Assembly (NCBI GenBank): GCA_963768085.1
Contig: CAVYGO010000005.1
Coordinates: 248,001-312,000, forward strand
Origin: Pukyongia sp963768085
Lineage (GTDB): Bacteria; Bacteroidota; Bacteroidia; Flavobacteriales; Flavobacteriaceae
Length of the DNA stretch: 64,000 bases
Direction of reading: 5' to 3'
Shown here: piece by piece, positions 36,142-45,249 of the stretch
How the letters are laid out: every line of letters begins with the position of its first letter
Position numbering within the stretch: position 1 is the first letter of the stretch
Made by a program: the position numbers and the translations under genes
The notes under the pieces: model-generated
What the model was told of the DNA's origin: nothing
Seen by the model: only the letters and a program-made list of their open reading frames with translations
Database searches by the model: none

Positions 36142-36900
36142 CTATTTATAGGTTAGTTTAAACCGAGTTCCCTCTCCCTCTTTTGAAGTTATTTCAACCG
36201 CTGCACCTATAAGTGCCGCTCGATTCTTTATATTCATAAGTCCGATTCCCGATTCTGCATTATTGATCTCCGTATCGAATCCAATACCATTATCACTAGC
36301 CTCGATCTTCAGAATACCCTCTTTGAAGTCGACATTTACTTTTAAGACGTCTGCCTTGGAATGTTTGATGGTATTGGTAAAAAACTCCTGTAGCATTCGG
36401 AAAATAATCAATTCCACTTTGTTGTCCAGATAGAAATCGGCCTGGCTAAAACTAAGGCTGGCCTTAAGGTATTTCATTCTATTAAAACGTTCCATTTCCA
36501 GTTGAAGTGCTTCCACCAGGGATAGATTGCTAAAAGTATCCGGGTTTATTAACTTAGACAGGCTTCTCAACTCCTCCAGGCATTGACCGATAGTCTCAGA
36601 TGCTTCCTGTACACTATTCGGATTATTATCTGCATTCTGAAGTTGTATTTTTGATAATGTAAGTAGCTGACCAATATTATCATGTAATTCCCAGCTGATA
36701 TTGCGCAATGTTTCTTCTTTGATCTCGAACTGGGTTTCAATGATCTCTTCGCGATACCTGTTTTCGGCATCCTGTCGTTCATGTAATAGCCGGTTCTTTC
36801 GCTTTTGAAAGATCGCGAATACCACGATCACGGTGAGCGCAAGTAAAAATGCGATCAGCGAGAAAATGATTAGAAACGATTGTACTCCTTTTTCGTCCAT
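36142..36900 (-). CDS. Sensor histidine kinase (HPK7/NarX-like)
   Basis: A 252-aa kinase with one N-terminal membrane helix (about 9-30), a short coiled coil and a dimerisation domain with the phosphorylated His in ISWELHDNIGQLLTLSKIQL, followed by a HATPase domain (FFTNTIKHSKAD for the N box, ASDNGIGFDTE for G1 and SGIGLMNIKNRAALIGA for G2). It has no extracellular sensor of its own. Its start overlaps the end of the 7TM protein gene by 31 bases, suggesting that the 7TM protein is its separate sensor. The cognate regulator follows 8 bases downstream. Confidence 0.92.
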   Translation of the reverse strand: MDEKGVQSFLIIFSLIAFLLALTVIVVFAIFQKRKNRLLHERQDAENRYREEIIETQFEIKEETLRNISWELHDNIGQLLTLSKIQLQNADNNPNSVQEASETIGQCLEELRSLSKLINPDTFSNLSLVEALQLEMERFNRMKYLKASLSFSQADFYLDNKVELIIFRMLQEFFTNTIKHSKADVLKVNVDFKEGILKIEASDNGIGFDTEINNAESGIGLMNIKNRAALIGAAVEITSKEGEGTRFKLTYK

Positions 36901-37511
36901 AAGAAACCAATTATATAACAGCCGTAGAGTATAAGATTCATACTCAAAATTATTATCAGATAGCTTATATCATTAAGATCCGCATATACCGTTAAGAACA
37001 TTAATGGGATCATTCCCATATAAAATAGCAGCAGGGCTGTAGAGATCCAAAAACTCAACTTATATTTTACTATTAGTACCTCATCGCTATTCAATAGCTT
37101 ATAGAAATGGAACACGGTAAGCACCAGTACGAAAGAAGCCCCCGTTAAAAAGGTATAACTATGATACTGGGACCAGTCCTCATAAATAAGACTATACGAA
37201 GCAACCAACAGGAAGGCCACGGTAAAAACAATTATGGTCCTTCTGAAACGTTTCCTTTTCAGTATACTGTAATACCAGTAAAAATAAAACAGGAAACTGG
37301 ATATAATAAATCCGTTGTACACCCAAAAGTTATCCGCAGAAAAGGCGTATCCCACCACATCACCGGTCAATTCGATGAGTAAGGTGTACCAGAGAAAATA
37401 GAGGAAATATTTTTCATTGGATTCGGAATACTTTCTGTAGTAAACGGTTCCAACAACAGCCGCCAGTAGTTCCAGAAAGAGTGGAATGAAAAATAAAAAC
37501 TCTATATCCAT
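36870..37511 (-). CDS. Seven-helix membrane protein, possible separate sensor of the histidine kinase
   Basis: A 213-aa integral membrane protein with about seven predicted helices (starting FLFFIPLFLELLAAVVGTVYY and ending IIILSMNLILYGCYIIGFLW), Tyr/Phe-rich loops and a basic C-terminus (TKKEYNRF). No enzyme motif is visible. Similar 7TM segments in flavobacteria are fused to histidine kinases; here the 3' end overlaps the kinase gene by 31 bases, giving tight translational coupling. A sensing role is inferred from this, not shown. The lipoprotein gene lies 5 bases upstream. Confidence 0.75.
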   Translation of the reverse strand: MDIEFLFFIPLFLELLAAVVGTVYYRKYSESNEKYFLYFLWYTLLIELTGDVVGYAFSADNFWVYNGFIISSFLFYFYWYYSILKRKRFRRTIIVFTVAFLLVASYSLIYEDWSQYHSYTFLTGASFVLVLTVFHFYKLLNSDEVLIVKYKLSFWISTALLLFYMGMIPLMFLTVYADLNDISYLIIILSMNLILYGCYIIGFLWTKKEYNRF

Positions 37512-37516
37512 TTTGA

Positions 37517-38002
37517 TTAAAGATCGTTAGGCGGCCGTCCTCCCTGGGAAAAGTTCATTGCTTTTAAGCTGTCCAGAACTTCATTTTCGATAGGCATGGG
37601 AAAAAATCCCTGTTTCAGGGGATTTGGTGCGGCCTGCGCGGTTGGCACCAGGAATACCGTGGCATAACCAGGATCGGGGTAATTACTATCCTCCGGATAG
37701 GCTGCAAAATATACACGTATTCCCAAATTATCCTTACCCATTTTCTTTCCTTCGTACTCTACATATTCGATATACTTTTTCAAAGTATCGAGGGAAAACC
37801 AGAAATCGCGAGTATCCTGAAAGCCTAATGCACTATCAAGGATCCTTGACCTGGTCCTTTTAAATTCTTCTTCTAAATTATCAGCTTCTTCAATGCTGAT
37901 AGCTTGTTGAGGAGCTTCCTTTTTAATTTCACAGGAAACAGCAGTCATCAGTAATACAAATAGAAAACATGTGGATACTAATAATCGTACTGGTTTTTTC
38001 AT
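37517..38002 (-). CDS. Lipoprotein of unknown function in the two-component operon
   Basis: A 161-aa protein with a lipoprotein signal (LLMTAVSCEIKK). The mature part has a helical first half (SIEEADNLEEEFKRTRSRIL) and then IEYVEYEGKKMGKDNLGIRVYFAAYPEDS, which ends in a Pro/Asn-rich tail with ...QGGRPPNDL. I recognise no domain. It leads the operon with the 7TM protein, histidine kinase and regulator, so it may help signal sensing in the periplasm or be a conserved hitch-hiker. No clear -7 box was found upstream; the 236-bp gap to the PAP2 gene holds only weak hairpins. Confidence 0.7.
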   Translation of the reverse strand: MKKPVRLLVSTCFLFVLLMTAVSCEIKKEAPQQAISIEEADNLEEEFKRTRSRILDSALGFQDTRDFWFSLDTLKKYIEYVEYEGKKMGKDNLGIRVYFAAYPEDSNYPDPGYATVFLVPTAQAAPNPLKQGFFPMPIENEVLDSLKAMNFSQGGRPPNDL

Positions 38003-38238
38003 GATCTTACTATTTAAGGGTTTTAGTAAAATTAGAGATAAAATCCTGAAATTCAGCTTATAACTTAATCCTATAAGTAGATTATTTGCTTAGTGCTTTG
38101 AATCCAAAGGCTTTAGAGAATAACTTATAAAGAAAAAAGGTGAAAAAGACCTATCTCATACAGGGTTTTTCCTGTAAAAAACAGGAGTAATTTCTTAGGA
38201 TTTTCGTTCAATAATGATATTGAATCTATAATCTAGGA

Positions 38239-38793
38239 TTAGATTTTCCCCAGTATAAGCTTACTGATTCTATAAAAAAGCAGCGCCATAAATATTCCCA
38301 CGATCGCTCCTATTACCAGATCGCTGGGATAATGAACGCCAACATATATTCGGCTTAACACAAACAACAAAGGCCAGACATAAGCAAGAATGATCCATTT
38401 GTTGAACTTCCGTATTGAAAGAAATACAAAAGTGGTTATAGCAAAACCAGACGAAGCATGCCCTGAGAAAAAACTAAAACCATCCGGTTCCTGCAATATC
38501 CTTATAAGTCCTGCAAGTTGCACGGTATTGTTGGGTCGTAGCCTTCCAACAAAGTCTTTAGTAAAGTCTGTCAGAAAAAAGGTTAAACCGAAGGTTAAAA
38601 GGACAAAACCAATAACGATCAATCCTTTTTTCCAACGGTAATAATGAAGAATAGTTACAAAGAACAGCACAAAAAGCGGAATCCAGCTTTCAATTCTAGT
38701 AATAAAAATCCAGAAAGCATCATAGGATTCAATTCCCAAACCGTTGAGCCAGATAAAAAGCTCACGGTCCCAGACCTTTAACTTTTCTAACAT
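38239..38793 (-). CDS. PAP2 family phosphatase
   Basis: A 184-aa membrane phosphatase with about five or six helices. The three PAP2 motifs are present: KDFVGRLRPNN (KxxxxxxRP type), FFSGHASSGFAI (SGH) and SRIYVGVHYPSDLVIG (SRxxxxxHxxxD). It faces the periplasm in the family and removes phosphate from lipids such as undecaprenyl pyrophosphate, phosphatidate or lipid A; substrate is not set by the sequence. It starts directly after tatA, with which it is cotranscribed. Confidence 0.92.
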   Translation of the reverse strand: MLEKLKVWDRELFIWLNGLGIESYDAFWIFITRIESWIPLFVLFFVTILHYYRWKKGLIVIGFVLLTFGLTFFLTDFTKDFVGRLRPNNTVQLAGLIRILQEPDGFSFFSGHASSGFAITTFVFLSIRKFNKWIILAYVWPLLFVLSRIYVGVHYPSDLVIGAIVGIFMALLFYRISKLILGKI

Positions 38794-39084
38794 CTAAAAT
38801 TTTCGCTTAATCGAACCGCTAATTTCATTAACCTCTTCCTTCACCTTATCGATCTCTTTTCTCACATCCTTAGTGATATCAACATCGATTCCTTGCTTTT
38901 CGGCGCTTTTGGTTATTTCGGTTTTTATATCGTTGGTAGCATCCTTAATTTGCCGCATACCCTTTCCCAGGCCTCGGGCAATTTCGGGCACTTTATCGGC
39001 ACCAAAGACCATAAGCACAATGAAGAGAATAAAAGCTATCTCTGCACCACTGATAAAGACAGGTAAAATGGTCATTGATGTCAT
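38794..39084 (-). CDS. tatA: Twin-arginine translocase TatA/MttA-type subunit
   Basis: A protein of about 96 aa from the ATG at 39084 (or 93 from 39075). It has one N-terminal membrane helix (ISGAEIAFILFIVLMVFG), the FG hinge, then the amphipathic helix ADKVPEIARGLGKGMRQI and a charged tail, the TatA arrangement. TatA forms the pore of the Tat pathway, which exports folded proteins. The ORF extends back to 39111, but the -7 box at 39089-39096 lies inside that extension, so I choose a later start. TatC is not in the window. Confidence 0.92.
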   Translation of the reverse strand: MTSMTILPVFISGAEIAFILFIVLMVFGADKVPEIARGLGKGMRQIKDATNDIKTEITKSAEKQGIDVDITKDVRKEIDKVKEEVNEISGSIKRKF

Positions 39085-39088
39085 AATG

Positions 39089-39096
39089 CAAATATA
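39089..39096 (-). promoter_or_regulatory. Putative -7 box of the tatA-PAP2 operon
   Basis: Minus-strand TATATTTG matches TAnnTTTG and lies only a few bases before the ATG at 39084. It argues against the longer tatA start at 39111. Confidence 0.45.
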
Positions 39097-39128
39097 CCCA
39101 AGATATTCCAAATTGAGAACTTAGAATT

Positions 39129-39162
39129 AAAAACCCCGCTAAAGCTAAAGCAGCGGGGTTTT
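39129..39162. terminator. Rho-independent terminator after the M1 peptidase gene
   Basis: AAAACCCCGCT (39130-39140) pairs perfectly over 11 bases with AGCGGGGTTTT (39152-39162). It closes the minus-strand peptidase gene that ends at 39172 and lies before the tatA promoter region. Confidence 0.88.
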
Positions 39163-39171
39163 ATATCGGGA

Positions 39172-41489
39172 CTACTGTCCTTTCACTTTGTTTTTAAAGG
39201 TATCGAACTCCCCTAATTTTTTTCGTTTTGGCCAACTATTATTTGATGTATCAATATCGGCTGTTTCTTCATCAGGATCCACCATGATCTTCGTGATCTC
39301 CTTATCTGAAGCCACTACCTTCCCAACAGACTCATCATTCTTGCGCCAGATCTGCGGAGGATAAGTAACACGCTTCGTACTTCCATCGCTGTATGTATAT
39401 TCGGCAATGATTGGCATAGGGATGCCTCCTGGTTTCTCGAAAGTAACTTCGTAGAAATATTTCGGCTTTTTAAGATTCGCTCGTTCCGATTCGGGAATAT
39501 TGTCCATGATGTACTCCTTCAAGGTTGTAACATCGTCCAGGGAAGCGGTGCGCATACTTTCTTCGAAATCCTCACTATCCTCCTCCACCAGATAAACCAG
39601 GGGTGGAAGGTCGCTTTCTTTCATACCTCTTCTTGCAATCATTTCTTTTACTTCCTTATTCATTTTCGAAGTAACATAGAATTTCTTCACCTCCTTAACA
39701 CCGATATCGGTATAATCTGTGGTATAGAACCAAGATCTCCAGAACCAGTCCAGATCGACTGCCGACGCATCTTCCATGGTTCGGAAGAAATCCTCAGGTG
39801 TGGGATGTTTGAACATCCATCGTTGTGCATACGTTTTAAACGCATAATCGAACAACTCTCGTCCCATTATGGTTTCACGAAGAATATTCAGTCCTGTGGC
39901 AGGTTTCGAATAGGCATTCGCTCCAAAATTATAGGTATTCAGTCCTTTGGTCATAATAGGTGCTAAATGATCCTGATCGCCCGACATATAGTCTACAATA
40001 TTCTTGGCCGGACCTCTTCGGGATGGATACTGTTTTGTTAGGTGCAATCGCATCAGGATACCATTCACCGAAATCCTGTTCGGCTACATACTGAACAAAC
40101 GTAGTTAGACCTTCATCCATCCAGGTCCATTGACGTTCATCACTATTTACGATCATGGGAAGTAATTATGCCCTACTTCGTGAATGATTACACTCATCAT
40201 TCCATACTTGGTTCGTTCGCTGTAGTTTCCATCCTTATCAGGACGGCCGTAATTCCAACATATCATAGGATATTCCATTCCCTGGTTCTTTGCATGAACT
40301 GAAATAGCCTTGTGATACGGATAGTCGAAAGTCATACGTGAATATGACTTAAGCGTACTTGCCACCACTTTTGTGGACCAATCTGACCATAACGGATTTC
40401 CTTCAGGAGGATACACAGATACGGCCATTACATCCCTGCTACCTATTTTTACCGCCATCATATCCCACATATATCTCCGTGAAGTTGCAAATCCATAGTC
40501 TCGCACATTTTCCGCTCTGAACTTCCATGTTTTTGTCGCAGTAGCAAATCCTGTTGATGCAGCTTCGGCTTCATCTTCCGTTACAATTTGATCACCGGGG
40601 TTGTCGTATTCTTTCTTCGCTTTTTCATATCGCTTCATCATCTCCTTGCTGAATACTTCTTTTCGATTCAACAGATTTCCGGTAGCATCCAGGGTATGAT
40701 CTGCAGGTACCGTTATATTTACATCAAAATTTCCGAAGGGTAATGCAAATTCATCTCGTCCCCAAAACTGACTGTTCTGCCAACCTTCCACATCACTATA
40801 CACGGCCATTCTGGGATAGAATTGAGCGATCACATAGCCGCGGTTACCATCTTCGAATGTTTCATATCCACTTCGTCGCCCTGTCAATAGTATGATCGGG
40901 TATATTGTACCACCATTTTATCGAAAAAGCTAAATTTTTCTCCCGGTTTAAGATCCTTGTGGCATTTCCACACGCATCATTGTTTGATTGATGGTATATG
41001 GAAGATTATTTACCTTGCGAGTCTTTTACCTCCTCAATTTTAAAACCCCCATCAAACGGAGCTCCCATATATTGTCCAACGAAATTACCGGCCATATCTG
41101 CAGGAGTCGCTCCTGAACCTTCAATTAAAGGCGATTTGGAATCTGTTGATCGCACATTCTGATCCAATTGAACCCATAGATATTCCAGTACATCGGGAGA
41201 ATTATTGGTATAGGTAATAGTTTCAGTTGCCGTATAATCTGGCGTTTTTATCATCAAGAGTCATGTCCATCATATAATCTGCTTGCTGCTGGTAGTATTG
41301 AGGTCCCGGAGCACCACTTGCAGTTCTGTAGACATTTGGAGTGGAAAATTCTTCGTATAACTGTTTGAACCTGTTTTCGTTATAATGACCCGGTTTTCTT
41401 TCTTCTTTGTCCTGATTCGCTTCCTGAGCATAGGTTGCACCTGTCGCTATGAAGATCAGCGCCAGAAAAAGGTATTTTATAAATTTCAT
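39172..41489 (-). pseudogene. M1 family metallopeptidase (frame broken by at least six indels)
   Basis: The pieces join to a secreted aminopeptidase-like protein of about 770 aa. It has a signal peptide (MKFIKYLFLALIFIATGATYAQ), an N-terminal beta domain, GMEYP in place of the usual GxMEN, the zinc site HEVGHNYF, WMDEGLTTFVQ with the third ligand Glu, and a C-terminal domain up to 39172. The frame changes near 41228, 41022, 40960, 40925, 40875, 40150 and 40035. Most are one extra base; at 40150 one C seems missing. Continuity of conserved sequence on both sides suggests sequence error. It follows DUF6702 and the carboxypeptidase-regulatory-like gene, an arrangement usual in flavobacteria. Confidence 0.8.
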
Positions 41490-41553
41490 TTCGTCTTGCT
41501 TTTGATTTTTCAGTGGCTAAAAATAGCTCTAATCTTAAAGTTTAAGAGGGTGT

Positions 41554-42057
41554 TTAATTGAAGTTTAACATTCCGCTGGGATATTCCTTCTCCAGAACAA
41601 GACTTCTGCGATTATCCCCGTATTTATAATGTATGATATTCTGCTGTTTCTCGAACATTTCCATGAGCACTTCATTAGTTACTTCCAGTGTTTTTACTTC
41701 TGAAATACCCGTGACCTCAAGATAAATAACAACTTCATCCGTCTTGTACTCTTTGCCTATATAGTCATAATTGACTCGGGCACCATTGACTTTAATCTCT
41801 AACTTCTGAAAAATATATTGTTTCAAAAAAGCTTCCTCGCGCTCGGTTTCTTTATCCGTATCCAGGCTAAGACCCTCATCATAGCGCGCCTGAAGGGCGT
41901 CTTCCATATCATCAATAAATATTTTTGAGATAATTTGAAGGGACTGTTTTTCTGCTACAAATTCTATCTTGGTAATACTCACGTAAAATTTATGAGCAGT
42001 CGCTGCTGTGAGCAAAGGGATTACTAGGATAAGTAAGCTAAGTTTAAGAAATTTCAT
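41554..42057 (-). CDS. DUF6702 family secreted protein
   Basis: A 167-aa protein with a signal peptide (LSLLILVIPLLTAATA) followed by HKFYVSITKIEF, the usual start of the mature DUF6702 domain. The rest is beta-rich with two charged helices (IDDMEDALQARYDEGLSLD). The role is unknown. It lies between the carboxypeptidase-regulatory-like gene and the M1 peptidase gene, 55 and 64 bases away, and these three genes often travel together, so it may serve the peptidase. Confidence 0.85.
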   Translation of the reverse strand: MKFLKLSLLILVIPLLTAATAHKFYVSITKIEFVAEKQSLQIISKIFIDDMEDALQARYDEGLSLDTDKETEREEAFLKQYIFQKLEIKVNGARVNYDYIGKEYKTDEVVIYLEVTGISEVKTLEVTNEVLMEMFEKQQNIIHYKYGDNRRSLVLEKEYPSGMLNFN

Positions 42058-42112
42058 TATTCGTATTCTTCAAAGTTCGTTTGACGTGACTAAAAATTGA
42101 ATGTTACAAAAA

Positions 42113-42877
42113 CTATTCCTCTTTAACATTCAAGCGTGCAAGATACACCTTGCTTTTATTCTGAAAGGTAATTAACACTACCTCGTAACGGCTGGCATAA
42201 AAATCCAGTTCTATCTGGGTGGTTTCAACACAAAATAATATAAAATCATACAATCGGTCTTGCGGAATTTTATAGACATCACGAAAGAAACGTACGGTAT
42301 AATAATCGATTATTGAAGCCGCGGCTCGATTCTCTGCATCCCATTTCCTTTGAAGTTTAAGCTTTCTGTAATAGCCGCTTAAATATTTATATACAGCTTC
42401 AATATTTACATTAGTTGGAAAAAAGGCTGTGGTAACCGGAACTATCTTCTCTTCCGGAATACCCGTGAATCCCGGAATCCCAAGATCCTGAAAGTTAATA
42501 GGATCCTTAACTTCGATCTTTTCAACATCTGCCTGAAGATTACCTGAAAGATCCGGGCCAAGAATCACTTCGTCCAGTTCATTCACGAATTCCTGTAACG
42601 TTACAATAAGCAGACCTTTCTCAACAATATCAGCGGTGATCTCAACTTCCAACGGATTGTAGTGCACTGAGGAAAACACCAAAGTATCACGACCCTTTAC
42701 CGTAATAGAAAAATTACCATACAGATCTGTTACCGAATTATATCGGGAGGATCGATTTAATATATGAATACCTTCCACATCATTCTTATTCGTGATCTTC
42801 CCCTGCAACAAGATCTTATCCTGAGCAACGCTAAATAAAGGAATTAATAGAAGAATGATCAGGAATTGTTTTTTCAC
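42113..42877 (-). CDS. Carboxypeptidase-like regulatory domain protein
   Basis: A 254-aa exported protein: signal peptide (QFLIILLLIPLFSVAQ), then a CarboxypepD_reg-like beta-sandwich (about 24-100) with LLQGKITNKNDVEGIHILNRSSR, VTDLYGNFSI and DTLVFSSVHYNPLEVEI, the form found at the N-terminus of TonB-dependent transporters. The second half (about 125-254) is helical and not recognised (YLSGYYRKLKLQRKW). It is the first gene of the unit with DUF6702 and the M1 peptidase. Confidence 0.82.
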   Translation of the reverse strand: MKKQFLIILLLIPLFSVAQDKILLQGKITNKNDVEGIHILNRSSRYNSVTDLYGNFSITVKGRDTLVFSSVHYNPLEVEITADIVEKGLLIVTLQEFVNELDEVILGPDLSGNLQADVEKIEVKDPINFQDLGIPGFTGIPEEKIVPVTTAFFPTNVNIEAVYKYLSGYYRKLKLQRKWDAENRAAASIIDYYTVRFFRDVYKIPQDRLYDFILFCVETTQIELDFYASRYEVVLITFQNKSKVYLARLNVKEE

Positions 42878-42951
42878 TTATGCAAAATATTCAGTGTGAA
42901 TTTAAATAAGACATAAGTCTTTGTTAAATTTATCACATATTTAATCGCCCA

Positions 42952-43656
42952 ATGAAGAATCTCATAATTGCCAGCACCTCAACTATTCATGGAGGAACAT
43001 ACCTGGAATACCTACTGAATACCCTTATCAACCTGTACCAGGCAACTGAAGAAGTGCTCTTTATTCCTTATGCCCGGCCTGGAGGAATTAGTCATGACGA
43101 CTATACCGCGAAGGCTTCCGAAGTATTTTCTAAGATCGATAAAAAGATCATCGGTCTGCATACTTACGATGATCCGGTAAAAGCGATCAAAGAGGCTGGT
43201 GGAATATTTACCGGTGGTGGCAATACCTTTGTTTTGGTGAACGCACTGCACAGATTAAAACTGATGGAGCCTTTACGACAAGTAATTTTTGGTGGTACAC
43301 CCTATCTGGGAACCAGCGCGGGCAGCAACATTTGCGGCATTAGTATGCAAACTACGAACGACATGCCAATTATATATCCACCCTCATTTAAGACATTGGG
43401 TATCCTGCCGTTCAATATAAATCCGCATTACCTGGATCCAGATCCTTCCAGCACTCATATGGGGGAAACCCGGGAAACACGAATTAGAGAATTTCATACC
43501 CAAAATACGATTCCTGTTATTGGACTTAGAGAAGGATCTTGGTTGGATGTCCGGGCCAACAATATAATCCTCAAGGGAAATCACTCCGCTCGCATTTTCC
43601 TTCAGAATAAGGAGCCCATCGAAGTGGATAGCGGCACTGTAATTGATAATCTCTAG
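42952..43656 (+). CDS. pepE: Peptidase E (alpha-aspartyl dipeptidase), family S51
   Basis: A 234-aa serine peptidase that cleaves Asp-X dipeptides. The fold resembles class I glutamine amidotransferases: VLFIPYARPG, IFTGGGNTFVLVNAL, and the nucleophile elbow YLGTSAGSNICG with the catalytic Ser; the His of the triad is in INPHYLDPDP, and GLREGSWL is the late conserved segment. It works in the cytoplasm in peptide catabolism. An M15 peptidase gene follows 3 bases later. Confidence 0.92.
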   Translation: MKNLIIASTSTIHGGTYLEYLLNTLINLYQATEEVLFIPYARPGGISHDDYTAKASEVFSKIDKKIIGLHTYDDPVKAIKEAGGIFTGGGNTFVLVNALHRLKLMEPLRQVIFGGTPYLGTSAGSNICGISMQTTNDMPIIYPPSFKTLGILPFNINPHYLDPDPSSTHMGETRETRIREFHTQNTIPVIGLREGSWLDVRANNIILKGNHSARIFLQNKEPIEVDSGTVIDNL

Positions 43657-43659
43657 GCC

Positions 43660-44400
43660 ATGAATCGAATTTTGTTTTTAAAAACTTGTTTCTATTCCGG
43701 CCTTGGCTTAAGTATGTTGCCACATTTTTCTTTTATGCCGGTTCAAAATAAGTTTACCAGGGACCAACTTATTGGAAAAGGTAACCCTGATATTACCGGC
43801 AACTCGTATACCACTAAAATGCATAAGGACGCAAGTCTGGCCTTCAAACGGATGCAGGCTGCGGCATCACATTCAGGTATCAAAATTGAATTGGTCTCAG
43901 CCTATCGAAGTTTCGAACGTCAGAAGGAGATTTATGAAGGAAAGTACAAGCGATTTACCGAACAGGGACTTGCTCCTGAACAAGCGATCGAAAAAATTAT
44001 TGAATACTCTACCATTCCCGGTACATCTCGACATCATTGGGGAACCGACATCGATATAATTGACGCTAATGCCCCTCAACCTGAAAATGTACTTCAACCT
44101 GAACATTTTCATGGGAAAGGTCCTTTTTGTAAACTAAAAGAATGGCTACATGAAAATGCTGAATTATGGGGATTCTATGAAGTATATACCGACGATCCAA
44201 AACGTAAGGGATTTAAGTACGAACCCTGGCATTTTAGCTATGCACCTGTTTCTGTTCCCATGTTAAAAGAATACCGAAATCTAGACGTTAAACAGATTCT
44301 TCAGGAAGAAAAAATTAAAGGTTCCGAGCACTTTTCAGATCGCTTCATCAATCGCTATATTTCAGAAAATATCTTGGACATCAACTCCAAACTTTTGTAA
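43660..44400 (+). CDS. M15 family metallopeptidase (D-alanyl-D-alanine carboxypeptidase-like)
   Basis: A 246-aa VanY/DacB-type peptidase with an N-terminal signal or anchor segment (LFLKTCFYSGLGLSML). The zinc site is recognised by SAYRSFERQKEIY, TSRHHWGTDIDIID (His and Asp ligands) and EPWHFSY (the last His with the catalytic Glu before it). Such enzymes trim peptide side chains of peptidoglycan in the periplasm. It is 3 bases after pepE and 26 before the M48 gene, so the three peptidases may be cotranscribed. Confidence 0.9.
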   Translation: MNRILFLKTCFYSGLGLSMLPHFSFMPVQNKFTRDQLIGKGNPDITGNSYTTKMHKDASLAFKRMQAAASHSGIKIELVSAYRSFERQKEIYEGKYKRFTEQGLAPEQAIEKIIEYSTIPGTSRHHWGTDIDIIDANAPQPENVLQPEHFHGKGPFCKLKEWLHENAELWGFYEVYTDDPKRKGFKYEPWHFSYAPVSVPMLKEYRNLDVKQILQEEKIKGSEHFSDRFINRYISENILDINSKLL

Positions 44401-44426
44401 CTTTATCGAAATTAAGAACTTAGGAA

Positions 44427-45194
44427 ATGGGTCGAAGGAATAGTTGGAAAATAAGAATATTCATCGGTATTGCGATCGTTGCTTTCGCCTTTATACGAAA
44501 GTGCTCCAGTACCGAAACCAATCCGTATACCAATAGGGAACAAGCTATCGCATTAGATCCTCAGGAAGAAATTGCCCTGGGTGTTCAAAGTGCTCCGCAA
44601 ATGGCCGCGCAGCATGGCGGACTATACCAGGATCAACGTATGCAAGCCTATGTGGATATGGTAGGTAATAAGCTAGTCGATAATAGTATGGCCTCTAACA
44701 GTCCGTATCAATACGAATTCCATTTGCTCGCGGATGATCAAACCATCAATGCTTTTGCGTTACCTGGCGGACAAATATTTATTACCTACGCATTATTTGA
44801 AAAACTGAATGAGGATCAATTGGCAGGCGTATTAGGACATGAAATTGGACATGTTCTTGGCCGGCATTCTTCGGAGCGAATTGCGAATACCGAATTCTGG
44901 CAAACCGTTTCTCAGGGTGCTAATGTAGGCGCCAGTGCGGGTGACCTCATCGCAGGTATCGGGCAAAATACGCTTCTCACAAACGGGCGTGGGGATGAAT
45001 TGGAAAGCGATGACCTGGGAGTCCTCATTATGATGAATTCGGGATACGACTCTTATGAAATGATCAATGTTATGGAAATCCTGAAAGCAGCTGCCGGTCC
45101 GAATCGGGTAGCGGAGTTTCAGTCTACCCATCCGGATCCTGATAACAGAATAGAGCGCATTAAGGAAGCCATTGAAAAATACGGCGGAAAGTGA
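44427..45194 (+). CDS. M48 family metallopeptidase
   Basis: A 255-aa secreted or lipoprotein-like peptidase. The N-terminus has a membrane segment (IRIFIGIAIVAFAFIRKCSS). The zinc motif is LGHEIGHVLGRHSSER, with the third ligand Glu in GRGDELESDDLG; the substrate cleft segment INAFALPGGQIFIT precedes it. The family (BepA/YfgC, Oma1-like) takes part in outer-membrane protein quality control. A terminator follows 16 bases after the stop. Confidence 0.92.
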   Translation: MGRRNSWKIRIFIGIAIVAFAFIRKCSSTETNPYTNREQAIALDPQEEIALGVQSAPQMAAQHGGLYQDQRMQAYVDMVGNKLVDNSMASNSPYQYEFHLLADDQTINAFALPGGQIFITYALFEKLNEDQLAGVLGHEIGHVLGRHSSERIANTEFWQTVSQGANVGASAGDLIAGIGQNTLLTNGRGDELESDDLGVLIMMNSGYDSYEMINVMEILKAAAGPNRVAEFQSTHPDPDNRIERIKEAIEKYGGK

Positions 45195-45210
45195 TATAAA
45201 TCCGATATGT

Positions 45211-45238
45211 AATCCCGCTTAGGCGGGATTTTGTTTTT
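45211..45238 (+). terminator. Rho-independent terminator after the M48 gene
   Basis: AATCCCGC-TTAG-GCGGGATT, a perfect 8-base stem, followed by TTGTTTTT. Confidence 0.88.
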
Positions 45239-45245
45239 ACCTTTG
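45238..45245 (+). promoter_or_regulatory. Putative -7 box of gpmI
   Basis: TACCTTTG fits TAnnTTTG and lies 4 bases before the gpmI ATG at 45250, directly after the terminator. The spacing implies a nearly leaderless message. Confidence 0.4.
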
Positions 45246-45249
45246 TTGT

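Noticed and set aside
38003..38238. Hairpin TCCTGT-AAAAA-ACAGGA near 38170-38190 as a terminator or small RNA
   Set aside because: The stem is short, no T run follows in the proper direction, and no promoter is visible.
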